Below, in pieces: positions 1-7,588 of a DNA stretch of 19,863 bases; within the stretch, counting starts at the first letter, position 1, and each line of letters starts with the position of its first letter. A program made the translations under genes and the position numbers. Below the pieces are notes generated by a model. The model worked only from the letters and a program-made list of their open reading frames with translations. It had not been told where the DNA came from and ran no database searches. Source of the DNA: an uncultured Brevibacterium sp. (lineage in GTDB: Bacteria; Actinomycetota; Actinomycetes; Actinomycetales; Brevibacteriaceae); NCBI GenBank assembly GCA_902489185.1, contig CABTZC010000011.1, positions 1 to 19,863 of the forward strand, given 5' to 3'.

Positions 1-16
1 CGAGGCGGTCGTTCGT

Positions 17-565
17 TTACGGCCCCTCGGCCTCGCGCTCGCTCTCCTTACTCCGCGCTTCTTCGCGCGCTTTGCGACGTTCTTCCCGACTTTCTTCAGC
101 GCGTTGGCGGAACTCAGCGAGAGCCGCCAGCGCCTCGGGTGAACCCGGAAGCAAAGGAGCCGGCTGATCAACAGGCGGGTGACTGCCCTCTGGGCTCCCC
201 TCAGCCACGACGAACGTGACAGTCCGGCCGGCATCATGGGTAATCGACACATGGATCGTCTCTCCGCCCATGTCTCGGAAGTGTTGCAGCACCCATCCGG
301 AGAGCCGGAAACTGGGAGCTCCGGTAAACGCTGACACAATTTCAGCTTCGTGCCACGGAATGATTTGAGGCAGCCGCAATGCCTTAACCAAAGCCTCCTT
401 GGCAGAAAAGCGGGCAGCCAGAGACTCGGGGGTACGACGCTGGCCGTTTTTCTTTAGCTGTTCAGCAGGCGTGAGTAGCCGGTCGAGCAGTTCCGGAACC
501 CGTTCAATGTGTTCACGAAACCGCTCGACATCGGCGATATCCACTCCGATCCCAATGATGGCCAC
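17..565 (-). CDS. acpS: Holo-[acyl-carrier-protein] synthase with charged C-terminal extension
   Basis: Transfers 4'-phosphopantetheine from CoA to a serine of acyl carrier protein, activating it for fatty acid synthesis; it acts in the cytoplasm. The AcpS fold is clear: GIGVDI at residues 5-10 with the metal-binding Asp9, then FSAKEALVKAL at 53-63 with Glu57 and Lys61, and HVSITHD at 105-111. The family core ends near residue 122. The family is usually about 120-130 residues, whereas this protein has 182. The extra 60 residues are a Pro-rich linker followed by a highly charged, Arg/Glu-rich helix (about 143-180) that may form a coiled coil. The start is GTG at 565, with a weak AAAGG upstream, and it leaves 26 nt after the glmS stop, so the two genes probably form one transcript. 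The identity is firm. The role of the tail is unknown. Confidence 0.95.
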   Translation of the reverse strand: MAIIGIGVDIADVERFREHIERVPELLDRLLTPAEQLKKNGQRRTPESLAARFSAKEALVKALRLPQIIPWHEAEIVSAFTGAPSFRLSGWVLQHFRDMGGETIHVSITHDAGRTVTFVVAEGSPEGSHPPVDQPAPLLPGSPEALAALAEFRQRAEESREERRKAREEARSKESEREAEGP

Positions 566-591
566 GGTTCAGCCTTTATGTGCCGGGAACC

Positions 592-2496
592 TTATTCGAC
601 CGTGACGGACTTGGCGAGGTTACGCGGCTGGTCGACGTCCAAGCCCTTGGCAGAGGCTAGCTCCATCGCAAAGATCTGCAACGGGATCGTGGTCAGAAGC
701 GGCGCCAACAGCGTGGGTGTGGCCGGCACGTAGATGACATCGGAGGCGAACTGTTCGACTGCGGTGTCGCCTTCTTCAGCGATCACGATCGTGTTGGCGC
801 CACGAGCGCGGACTTCCTGAATGTTAGAAACCACTTTGTCGTGGAGCGAGTAACGCGAAGCGCGGCTTGGCACCACAATGAACACGGGCTGGCCTTCGTC
901 AATCAGGGCGATAGGGCCGTGTTTGAGCTCACCCGCGGCGAAACCTTCCGCGTGGATGTAGGCGAGTTCTTTGAGTTTGAGTGCACCTTCCATAGCAACG
1001 GGGTAGCCCACGTGACGTCCCAAGAACAAGACCGAGGTGGTTTCCCGCATGGACTGTGCGAGTTCGAGGACCTGCTGTTTACTTTCGTCCAGAAGGCGTT
1101 CGATCTTGCCCGGCATCTGTTCAAGTTCGTCAAGGATGACCTTGATTTCGTCCTGGTACTTGTTGCCGCGTAGCTGCGCCAAGTACAGACCAAGCAGGTA
1201 GCAGGCGACAATTTGCGCCAAGAACGCCTTGGTGGATGCAACAGCGATTTCTGGCCCAGCGTGGGTGTAGAGCACACCGTCAGATTCGCGCGGAATAGTG
1301 GAACCGTAAGTGTTACAAATTGCAATGACCTTGGCACCCTGTTCGCGTGCGTGACGCACCGCCATGAGTGTGTCCATGGTTTCACCCGACTGACTGATTG
1401 CCACAACCAAAGTCTTTTCAGTGACAACCGGGTCCCGGTAACGGAATTCGTGCGCCAGTTCGACCTCGGTGGGGATACGGCACCAGTGCTCGATTGCGTA
1501 GCGGGCGACCTGACCGGCGTACGCAGCCGTTCCACACGCGATCACAACGATCTTGTCGATACTCTTGAGCACCGATTCATCAATGCTCATCTCAGACAGT
1601 TGCAGATTGCCGTTTTCGTCCGTGCGACCCAGCAGAGTGTCTGCAACAGCTTGAGGCTGGTCGTGAATTTCCTTGTCCATGAACGACGCGAAACCGCCTT
1701 TTTCAGCGGTCGCTGGGTCCCAGTCAACCGTGTATGACTTTCCTTCGACGGGGTTGTTGTCCGTGTCGATGATGTCGACTGAGTCCGGCGTGATGGTCAC
1801 GATCTGATCCTGACCAATTTCAACCGCGTTGCGCGTGTAATCAATAAACGCTGCGACATCGGATCCCAGGAAGTTTTCGCCGTCACCCAGCCCAATGACT
1901 AGCGGGCTGTTACGACGAGCAGCCACAACGGTGTCGGGGAGGTCTTGGTGAATAGCCAAGAGCGTGAACGCACCTTCAAGCTGTGTTGCGGTAATGCGCA
2001 TCGCTTCTGTCAGGTTGCCGGTTTCCCGGTAGTTCTTGGCGAGCTGCTGAGCAGCGACCTCGGTGTCGGTTTCGGAAGCAAACTGAACGCCTTCAGCTTC
2101 GAGGCGCTCCTTCAGAGGCGCAAAGTTCTCAATGATTCCGTTGTGGATGAGTGCCAGCTTGCCGTCGTCAGCCAGGTGAGGGTGAGCGTTCTGGTCTGTG
2201 GGACCACCGTGAGTAGCCCAACGCGTGTGGCCGATTCCCGTGGTGGCGTCCGGAACCTGGTGCGTCTCCAATGCGTCCTTGAGGTTGGACAACTTCCCGG
2301 ACTTTTTCTCGCTAAACATTGGCTGGCCGGGGGTCGCAAGCGCAACACCGGCTGAGTCGTAACCTCGGTACTCCATGCGCTTGAGACCACCCATGACGAC
2401 GTCAATTGCTGAATGATCGCGAGCTGTTGCTGCCTGCTCCGATCCGTCTGCAGACTGGGCACGCGAAGTTGAAACATATCCCACAATTCCACACAT
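592..2496 (-). CDS. glmS: Glutamine--fructose-6-phosphate aminotransferase (isomerizing)
   Basis: Makes glucosamine-6-phosphate from fructose-6-phosphate and glutamine, the entry step to UDP-GlcNAc and peptidoglycan. An in-frame upstream extension to 2538 exists. The true start is fixed at 2496 because maturation must expose the nucleophile Cys of MCGIVGYV (Cys1 after Met removal). The product is 634 residues, slightly above the usual 610-625. The glutaminase domain shows TRWATHG (91-97), HNGIIEN and SETDTEV. Two SIS isomerase domains follow, with ACGTAAY near 320, SQSGET near 368 and STKAF near 421. The C-terminus KSVTVE carries the conserved lysine. A Ser/Ala-rich insertion of about 17 residues (roughly 10-28) separates the first strand from MEYRGYDSAG. 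There is no Shine-Dalgarno sequence upstream, but a -10-like box sits at leaderless spacing. No glmS ribozyme is expected in this phylum and none was seen. Confidence 0.97.
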   Translation of the reverse strand: MCGIVGYVSTSRAQSADGSEQAATARDHSAIDVVMGGLKRMEYRGYDSAGVALATPGQPMFSEKKSGKLSNLKDALETHQVPDATTGIGHTRWATHGGPTDQNAHPHLADDGKLALIHNGIIENFAPLKERLEAEGVQFASETDTEVAAQQLAKNYRETGNLTEAMRITATQLEGAFTLLAIHQDLPDTVVAARRNSPLVIGLGDGENFLGSDVAAFIDYTRNAVEIGQDQIVTITPDSVDIIDTDNNPVEGKSYTVDWDPATAEKGGFASFMDKEIHDQPQAVADTLLGRTDENGNLQLSEMSIDESVLKSIDKIVVIACGTAAYAGQVARYAIEHWCRIPTEVELAHEFRYRDPVVTEKTLVVAISQSGETMDTLMAVRHAREQGAKVIAICNTYGSTIPRESDGVLYTHAGPEIAVASTKAFLAQIVACYLLGLYLAQLRGNKYQDEIKVILDELEQMPGKIERLLDESKQQVLELAQSMRETTSVLFLGRHVGYPVAMEGALKLKELAYIHAEGFAAGELKHGPIALIDEGQPVFIVVPSRASRYSLHDKVVSNIQEVRARGANTIVIAEEGDTAVEQFASDVIYVPATPTLLAPLLTTIPLQIFAMELASAKGLDVDQPRNLAKSVTVE

Positions 2497-2509
2497 GTGA
2501 TCAATCGTA
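2497..2509 (-). promoter_or_regulatory. Candidate leaderless promoter (-10 box) of glmS
   Basis: On the minus strand TACGAT (2504-2509) is followed by exactly 7 nt and then the ATG of glmS at 2496. That puts the initiating A at the expected +1 of a sigma-70/SigA-type -10 element. No purine-rich Shine-Dalgarno sequence lies between them. No good -35 hexamer stands out at 16-18 nt. Leaderless mRNAs are common in Actinobacteria. This call is inferred from spacing alone. Confidence 0.5.
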
Positions 2510-2618
2510 CCGATTGCGTAGCCAGTCGAGAAATACACGCTCCACCGACCTGGTGAGCACGCGCCTAAATATGACTGACAAAGTGGAAGGGCATGGGAAA
2601 AGTGGGAGAATGTGGGCT

Positions 2619-3641
2619 ATGAATGCGCTGACCCATCTTGATCCCGCTCGTCGCCTGGCCGGTTTGCGGCCAGATTCAGACTCGCTTCCGTCACCCTATT
2701 GGCTGTTCGACCGCGATTCGTGGGCCGCTCTTGCAGAAACGACGTCCTCACCGTTGACTGCGAAGGAAGTTGAGAGACTGCGGGGTTTGGGTGAACGCAT
2801 CGACTTAGACGAGGTTCGTTCCGTCTACCTTCCGCTGTCTGAACTCTTGAGCGTGTATGTTGCAGCCCGTGGCAACAAATATCAGATGACACGCGAATTC
2901 TTCACGCCTCTCCGTGAAAAAGGCAAGGATCTGACGCCTAAGCGGACCCCATTTGTCATTGGTGTTGCGGGCTCTGTTGCAGTTGGAAAATCGACAACGG
3001 CGCGCGTGTTACGTGAAATGTTGTCGAGGTGGCCAGATACCCCGCGTGTCGAGCTCATCACTACCGATGGGTTCCTGTTTCCTAACGCTGAACTTGAACG
3101 GCGTGGGATCGCTGATCGGAAGGGTTTCCCCGAATCCTATGACCGCCGGCGATTACTGCGTTTTTTGGCAAAGATTAAGGCGGGCGCACCGGAGGCGCGC
3201 GCACCCGTGTATTCGCACCACACGTACGACATCATTGACGGGGCCGAGGTGACGGTCCGCTCCCCCGATGTCGTGATTGTTGAGGGGTTGAATGTTCTCC
3301 AGGCTCCTCGTCCGCGCCCAGATGGGCGCATTGGGGTAGCCGTGAGCGACTACTTTGATTTCTCCGTGTACGTTGATGCCAATACGAGCGACATTCGTGA
3401 GTGGTATATCCGACGTTTCCTGCGCTTGCAGGAGGGTGCGTTTACGCGCCCAGATTCGTACTTTCACAAGTATTCACAGTTGACACGCGAGGAAGCTGTG
3501 ACCTTGGCGGGGGAAATTTGGGACTCCATTAATGCGCCTAATTTGACGCAGAATGTTCTTCCTAGCCGAGGTCGTGCAGACTTGATTCTGAAAAAGGCCA
3601 GTGACCACAAAGTGAAGAGCATCCAGTTGCGAAAGCTGTGA
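2619..3641 (+). CDS. coaA: Pantothenate kinase, type I (CoaA)
   Basis: Phosphorylates pantothenate, the committed step of CoA synthesis; cytoplasmic, and usually feedback-inhibited by CoA. The 340-residue product has the type I signature: SPYWLFDRDSWAAL (25-38), the P-loop GVAGSVAVGKSTT (115-127, Lys124), LITTDGFLFPNAEL near 147-159, KGFPESYDRR, PVYSHHTYDI and VIVEGLNVLQ. It ends in the family-typical LRKL. As I recall it, the mycobacterial CoaA is about 310 residues, so this one has roughly 20 extra N-terminal residues. ATG 2619 was chosen because GGGAG (2604-2608) lies 10 nt upstream. ATG 2610 is in frame but sits against that GGGAG. The gene is divergent from glmS and is followed 23 nt later by an exporter gene in the same direction. 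Confidence 0.95.
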   Translation: MNALTHLDPARRLAGLRPDSDSLPSPYWLFDRDSWAALAETTSSPLTAKEVERLRGLGERIDLDEVRSVYLPLSELLSVYVAARGNKYQMTREFFTPLREKGKDLTPKRTPFVIGVAGSVAVGKSTTARVLREMLSRWPDTPRVELITTDGFLFPNAELERRGIADRKGFPESYDRRRLLRFLAKIKAGAPEARAPVYSHHTYDIIDGAEVTVRSPDVVIVEGLNVLQAPRPRPDGRIGVAVSDYFDFSVYVDANTSDIREWYIRRFLRLQEGAFTRPDSYFHKYSQLTREEAVTLAGEIWDSINAPNLTQNVLPSRGRADLILKKASDHKVKSIQLRKL

Positions 3642-3664
3642 GTCTGTCTGCTTAAGGGATCTGA

Positions 3665-5542
3665 ATGTCGAATATTTCGCCGCATATGGTGTTGCGTCGT
3701 GCCACTGCTGCGCAAAAGTATGGTGGTAAGTCGCACTCGGTGAGTTGGTCCACGGTGGGCCGCATTTTTCTGTTTGCCCGCCGTCATCGCGGTCGCATGG
3801 TCGCCTACATTGCGCTATCTGCATTGGCCGCGCTTGTGGGAGTCATCACGCCAATTCTGTCGGGCCGTGTCGTCAATGCGATTACGGACGGTGGACCGGT
3901 GTCTACGATTCTGTGGCTCGCGGTTGCAATGGGTGTCGTCGCGCTTGTGGACGCTGCGTTGTCGCTGATCAACCGGTGGTTTTCCGCCCAGGTTGGCGAA
4001 GGACTCATATACGATTTGCGCACGGCGGTTTTCGATCACGTGCAGACCATGCCTGTGGCGTTCTTTAACCGAACACGCACTGGGGCGTTGATTTCTCGTT
4101 TGAGTACCGATGTCATGGGGGCTCAGCGGGCGTTTGCAAACACGCTGCCGTCTGTTGCGTCGAATCTTGTGGCACTTCTACTCACGTTGGGTGTTATGTT
4201 CGCCTACTCGTGGCAGGTCACTGTTTTGTCCCTGATCTTGCTCCCGATTTACCTGTTGCCAGCAAGGTTCTTGGCGTCGAAGTTGGCCACACTTCAATTT
4301 GAGGCGTCCGATCTTAACGCTGCGATGTCCACTCGCATGACCGAACGTTTCAACGCCGGAGGCGCCACACTGGTGAAGCTGTTCGGCTCACCGAGGCGGG
4401 AGTCTGAGCAGTTCGCTCAGCGCGCTGACCGTGTCCGCGCGATTGGGGTTCGTACCGCCATGTTGCAGACCACCTTCGTAACTGCCCTGACGTTGGTGTC
4501 TGCTTTGGCACTGGCCTTGGTGTACGGTTTGGGCGGTTTCGAGGCGGTGAAGGGTCAGCTCAACGCGGGCATGGTGGTGACCTTGGCGATGCTTCTGACG
4601 CGCCTATATGCCCCGCTGACCATGCTTGCGAATGCGCGGATGGACTTCGTGAGTGCCGTGGTGAGCTTTGAGCGGATCTTTGAGATTTTGGACCTCAAAC
4701 CGATCATCACGGAGCCTGCCCAGCCGCAGGCTTTGCCGTCGGGGGCGTTGTCGGTGGAATTCGATGACGTACATTTCACCTACCCAACTTCTTCGGAGGT
4801 GTCGCTTGCGTCTTTGGAGGACGTGACGGCGTTGGACACGCGGGAACCCGCCGAGGTGTTGCACGGTATTTCGTTTACGGTACCTGCCGGCTCAACGGTC
4901 GCGCTCGTGGGTTCGTCTGGGGCCGGTAAGTCGACGATCGCGTCCCTGGTGCCACGTTTGTATGACCCGTCTTCGGGATGTGTGCGTCTAGGCGGTGTCG
5001 ATGCCCGTGACCTTGCGTTTGCGGATCTCAAGGCGGGGGTGGGCATGGTGACGCAGGATGGGCACCTGTTCCACGATTCGATTCGAGAAAACCTGTTGCT
5101 TGCGAAACCGGATGCGTCCGATGAGGAAATCATGTCCGCGCTTGAACGTGCCCGTATGACGAGTGTGGTTGACGCGTTGCCCGATGGTGTGGACACGGTG
5201 ATTGGGGAACGTGGGTATCGGCTCTCCGGTGGGGAACGGCAACGTTTGACGATTGCGCGTCTGCTCCTGGCTGCTCCCCCGATTGTGGTGTTAGATGAGG
5301 CGACGAGCGCGTTGGATTCAACGAACGAGGTGGCGGTCCAGCAAGCGTTGAACGAGGCGATGAATGGTCGCACGGCGATTGTGATTGCTCACCGGTTGTC
5401 GACCGTGCGTTCAGCGTCGCAGATTTTGGTGGTGGAAGGTGGGCGCATTGTGGAGCGCGGTTCGCACTCCGAGTTGCTGTGGGCCGGCGGCCGATACGCC
5501 GAACTGTATGAAACACAGTTCGCGGATCAAGAATCTATGTGA
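3665..5542 (+). CDS. ABC exporter, fused membrane and ATPase domains (MDR/MsbA type)
   Basis: A 625-residue half-transporter expected to dimerise in the cytoplasmic membrane and export a lipid, drug or peptide; the substrate cannot be deduced. The N-terminal half (about 45-330) carries the six-helix type I exporter domain. The nucleotide-binding domain shows the A-loop Tyr373, Walker A GSSGAGKST (416-424), Q-loop Gln464, signature LSGGE (520-524), Walker B VVLDE ending at Glu545, and the H-loop His576. About 20 extra residues (377-396) lie between the A-loop tyrosine and the strand leading to Walker A. I recall the same stretch, beginning SEVSLASLE, in other actinobacterial exporters, so it looks like a subfamily trait. 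AAGGG at 3654-3658, 6 nt before the ATG, supports the start. It probably shares a transcript with coaA. Confidence 0.93.
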   Translation: MSNISPHMVLRRATAAQKYGGKSHSVSWSTVGRIFLFARRHRGRMVAYIALSALAALVGVITPILSGRVVNAITDGGPVSTILWLAVAMGVVALVDAALSLINRWFSAQVGEGLIYDLRTAVFDHVQTMPVAFFNRTRTGALISRLSTDVMGAQRAFANTLPSVASNLVALLLTLGVMFAYSWQVTVLSLILLPIYLLPARFLASKLATLQFEASDLNAAMSTRMTERFNAGGATLVKLFGSPRRESEQFAQRADRVRAIGVRTAMLQTTFVTALTLVSALALALVYGLGGFEAVKGQLNAGMVVTLAMLLTRLYAPLTMLANARMDFVSAVVSFERIFEILDLKPIITEPAQPQALPSGALSVEFDDVHFTYPTSSEVSLASLEDVTALDTREPAEVLHGISFTVPAGSTVALVGSSGAGKSTIASLVPRLYDPSSGCVRLGGVDARDLAFADLKAGVGMVTQDGHLFHDSIRENLLLAKPDASDEEIMSALERARMTSVVDALPDGVDTVIGERGYRLSGGERQRLTIARLLLAAPPIVVLDEATSALDSTNEVAVQQALNEAMNGRTAIVIAHRLSTVRSASQILVVEGGRIVERGSHSELLWAGGRYAELYETQFADQESM

Positions 5543-5565
5543 AGGTTTGTTGAGTAGGCACACAC

Positions 5566-5580
5566 CAACCACTGAGGTTG
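5566..5580. terminator. Weak hairpin between convergent genes
   Basis: CAACC-actga-GGTTG forms a 5-bp stem in the 44-nt gap between the exporter stop (5542) and the stop of the small membrane protein gene (5587). AATTT follows on the plus strand. It is the only inverted repeat I see in this gap and is too short to be a convincing intrinsic terminator. Confidence 0.25.
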
Positions 5581-5586
5581 TGCAAT

Positions 5587-6036
5587 TTATGCTTTCTTGC
5601 CAGCTGACCCAGGTTCACGGATGAGGCGACTCATGGGGCGCATGATGAGTGCGCTAAGTGGCCCGGCGATTAGCCCAACTACGAGCGCGAGTGCCCCTAC
5701 GTACATGGCGTTGGTGAGCCATACGACCGTGAGCATGTACATGATGACCGCTGGCCCTACAGCGACGAAAAGAGCCGTGAGCGCCAGCCACTGCGGGCTT
5801 CCAGGCGTGCGTGCCGCCGGGTGCCCACGGTAGTTCGCACGCACGAATCCGATGACAAACGCCAGGCAGGCAGCGACCGCTCCTACCACCAACACCGAGG
5901 TGGTGAGACGGCTGAATACGAACAATAGACCGTCGTGCGCGGCAGGACGGAGCACAAGCGACACGGCCGCGGCGATGAGTGTCGCGACGGCGGTGGCTCC
6001 TGACGTTGCGATGGCGGTCGCAAACTTGGGTGTCAT
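5587..6036 (-). CDS. Small four-helix membrane protein, unknown function
   Basis: A 149-residue hydrophobic protein that I do not recognise. Predicted membrane segments lie at about 8-29, 45-67, 83-106 and 108-132. Basic loops (RANYRGH near 66-72) and a Lys/Arg-rich C-terminus suggest cytoplasmic ends. Its ATG directly follows the glmM TAA with no gap (TAAATG), and there is no Shine-Dalgarno sequence of its own. Translation therefore probably depends on ribosomes finishing glmM, which ties its expression to amino-sugar synthesis. That link is positional and does not establish function. Codon use looks like that of the neighbours. Known small actinobacterial membrane families could match in a profile search. 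The coding call itself is fairly safe because of the coupling and the clean hydrophobic pattern. Confidence 0.75.
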   Translation of the reverse strand: MTPKFATAIATSGATAVATLIAAAVSLVLRPAAHDGLLFVFSRLTTSVLVVGAVAACLAFVIGFVRANYRGHPAARTPGSPQWLALTALFVAVGPAVIMYMLTVVWLTNAMYVGALALVVGLIAGPLSALIMRPMSRLIREPGSAGKKA

Positions 6037-7389
6037 TTACAGTGCCAAGTGAGTCTTTACGACATCGGCCAAGCGTTGCGCCTGTTGCTGAGCTACTTCT
6101 TCGCTTTCGGCTTCGACCATGACACGGATAACGGGTTCGGTTCCCGAAGCACGAAGAAGGACGCGACCAGTTGCTCCCAGTTCGTTCTCGACGGCTGTCA
6201 CTTCTGCCGCAACGGCAGGGTCTGCAGTGCGACTCTTATCAACGTCTTTCACATTGATGAGGACCTGAGGAAGGTTTGGGATTTCTGCGGCAAGGTCGGC
6301 AAGTGTGCGCTTGGAGGTTGCCATGCGGTGCATGAGGTGAAGAGCAGTCTGAACACCGTCACCGGTTGAACCGTGGTCGAGCATAAGGATGTGGCCGGAC
6401 TGTTCACCACCCAGGGAGTAGCCGTCGGATTTCATGCGTTCGAGAACGTAACGGTCCCCTACCGCTGTCTGCACGGTTTCGATGCCGTATCGTTCCATTG
6501 CGAGGCGGAGACCCAGGTTGCTCATGACCGTTGTCACGAGCGTGTCATGCGCGAGTGCACCATCTTCTTTCAGGCCAATCGCGAGGATCCCCATGATTTG
6601 GTCGCCGTTGACTTCACGTCCACGCGCATCGACAGCCAAACACCGGTCAGCGTCCCCATCAAATGCCACACCTAGGTCGGCGGATTGTTCAAGAACGGCA
6701 CGTTGAAGGTTGTCGATGTGGGTTGAACCCACACCGTCGTTAATGTTAAGTCCCGTGGGTTCAGCAGCCGTCACAATCACGTCAGCGCCTGCTTGACGCA
6801 GAGCCGCTGGGCCAACGACGGAAGCTGCTCCGTGGGCACAGTCAACAACGACCGTGAGTCCTTTGAGTGGTGTCACTTTGTCACCCAGACCGGCGACCAG
6901 GTGTTCGGTGAATTCGTCGGCCGCAGCTGGGTAGCGCTGGATGCGTCCAACGGCCTCGGCGACTGGGCGTTCCCAGTTCACATCAACAAGTGCGGTGATT
7001 TCGTCTTCAACCGCGTCGTCAAGTTTGGTTCCACCTGGGCCAAAGAACTTAATACCGTTGTCCGGCATGGGGTTGTGTGAAGCGGATAGAACCACGCCAA
7101 ACTCTGCACCCGTGGCTTTCACTGCGTGTGCAACGCCAGGGGTTGGGAGTACGCCCGCGTCCCACACGTCAACACCGGTTGAGGCGATCCCAGCTGCTAC
7201 TGCCGCTGACAGAAAATCTCCACTGATCCGGGTGTCACGACCCACAATTGCTCGCGGACGGTGATTCCCCGCCTGTTCGGGTTTTCCAAGCACGCGGCTC
7301 GCTGCAACCGACAATTGGAGAGCCAACCGTGCCGTGATGTCTCGGTTGGCGCATCCGCGCACTCCATCGGTTCCAAACAGACGGCCCAT
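6037..7389 (-). CDS. glmM: Phosphoglucosamine mutase
   Basis: Interconverts glucosamine-6-phosphate and glucosamine-1-phosphate, directly downstream of GlmS in UDP-GlcNAc synthesis. The 450-residue product has the usual family length. Visible motifs are GTDGVRG (6-12), the phosphoserine loop SASHNPMPDNG (102-112, reactive Ser104), the magnesium loop DGDADR (244-249), the sugar loop GGEQSGH (327-333) and the phosphate-binding RASGTEP (413-419). ATG 7389 matches the conserved MGRLFGTDG start, with a modest GGGA 5 nt upstream. In many Actinobacteria glmM directly follows rplM-rpsI; here a plus-strand membrane-protein gene separates them. The next gene downstream, a small membrane protein, begins at the base after the stop codon. 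Confidence 0.97.
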   Translation of the reverse strand: MGRLFGTDGVRGCANRDITARLALQLSVAASRVLGKPEQAGNHRPRAIVGRDTRISGDFLSAAVAAGIASTGVDVWDAGVLPTPGVAHAVKATGAEFGVVLSASHNPMPDNGIKFFGPGGTKLDDAVEDEITALVDVNWERPVAEAVGRIQRYPAAADEFTEHLVAGLGDKVTPLKGLTVVVDCAHGAASVVGPAALRQAGADVIVTAAEPTGLNINDGVGSTHIDNLQRAVLEQSADLGVAFDGDADRCLAVDARGREVNGDQIMGILAIGLKEDGALAHDTLVTTVMSNLGLRLAMERYGIETVQTAVGDRYVLERMKSDGYSLGGEQSGHILMLDHGSTGDGVQTALHLMHRMATSKRTLADLAAEIPNLPQVLINVKDVDKSRTADPAVAAEVTAVENELGATGRVLLRASGTEPVIRVMVEAESEEVAQQQAQRLADVVKTHLAL

Positions 7390-7588
7390 GAAAATCCCAC
7401 TTTCACATCTACTGCAGTTTGTTCAAGTGTAGCCAGAGACGCTGACACAATTTGCGCTTTACGCCCGGCTCTTACACGTAACGGAACTTTACCCAACCGA
7501 TACCACGTTTGAAACAGAGTTCATACGTCTAAGTGCCATAGTGGAATCAGGCACTCGCATATGGGCGAGGATGAAGAAAAGAGGCTCG
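7390..7588. other. Divergent intergenic region, glmM / membrane protein
   Basis: 199 nt between two outward-facing genes, so it must hold promoters in both directions. On the minus strand TACACT, about 40 nt before the glmM ATG, resembles a -10 box but has no good -35 partner. On the plus strand TTGAAA (7509-7514) resembles a -35 box but has no convincing -10 box at 16-18 nt. No strong hairpin or known riboswitch pattern was noticed. Confidence 0.4.

Noticed and set aside
328..342. ACGCTGACACAATTT inside acpS is repeated near 7439-7453 upstream of glmM.
   Set aside because: One shared 15-mer in about 20 kb is not far from chance expectation, and one copy lies in conserved coding sequence (EIVSA), so a regulatory repeat is unlikely.
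2497..2538. The upstream in-frame extension of glmS.
   Set aside because: GlmS must begin with Met-Cys so that Cys becomes the N-terminal nucleophile; a 14-residue extension would inactivate the glutaminase.
2497..2618. A glmS-type ribozyme or other riboswitch upstream of glmS.
   Set aside because: Only 122 nt separate the divergent genes, the promoter evidence points to no leader, and no ribozyme core pattern was seen.
4780..5373. A 197-codon minus-strand open frame inside the ABC exporter.
   Set aside because: It overlaps the conserved Walker and signature motifs of the real gene and shows no recognisable protein pattern.
7197..7496. A minus-strand frame overlapping the glmM start, considered as a leader peptide.
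   Set aside because: It runs about 190 nt into glmM in another frame, has no convincing ribosome-binding site, and its product resembles nothing. The glmM start is fixed by homology.
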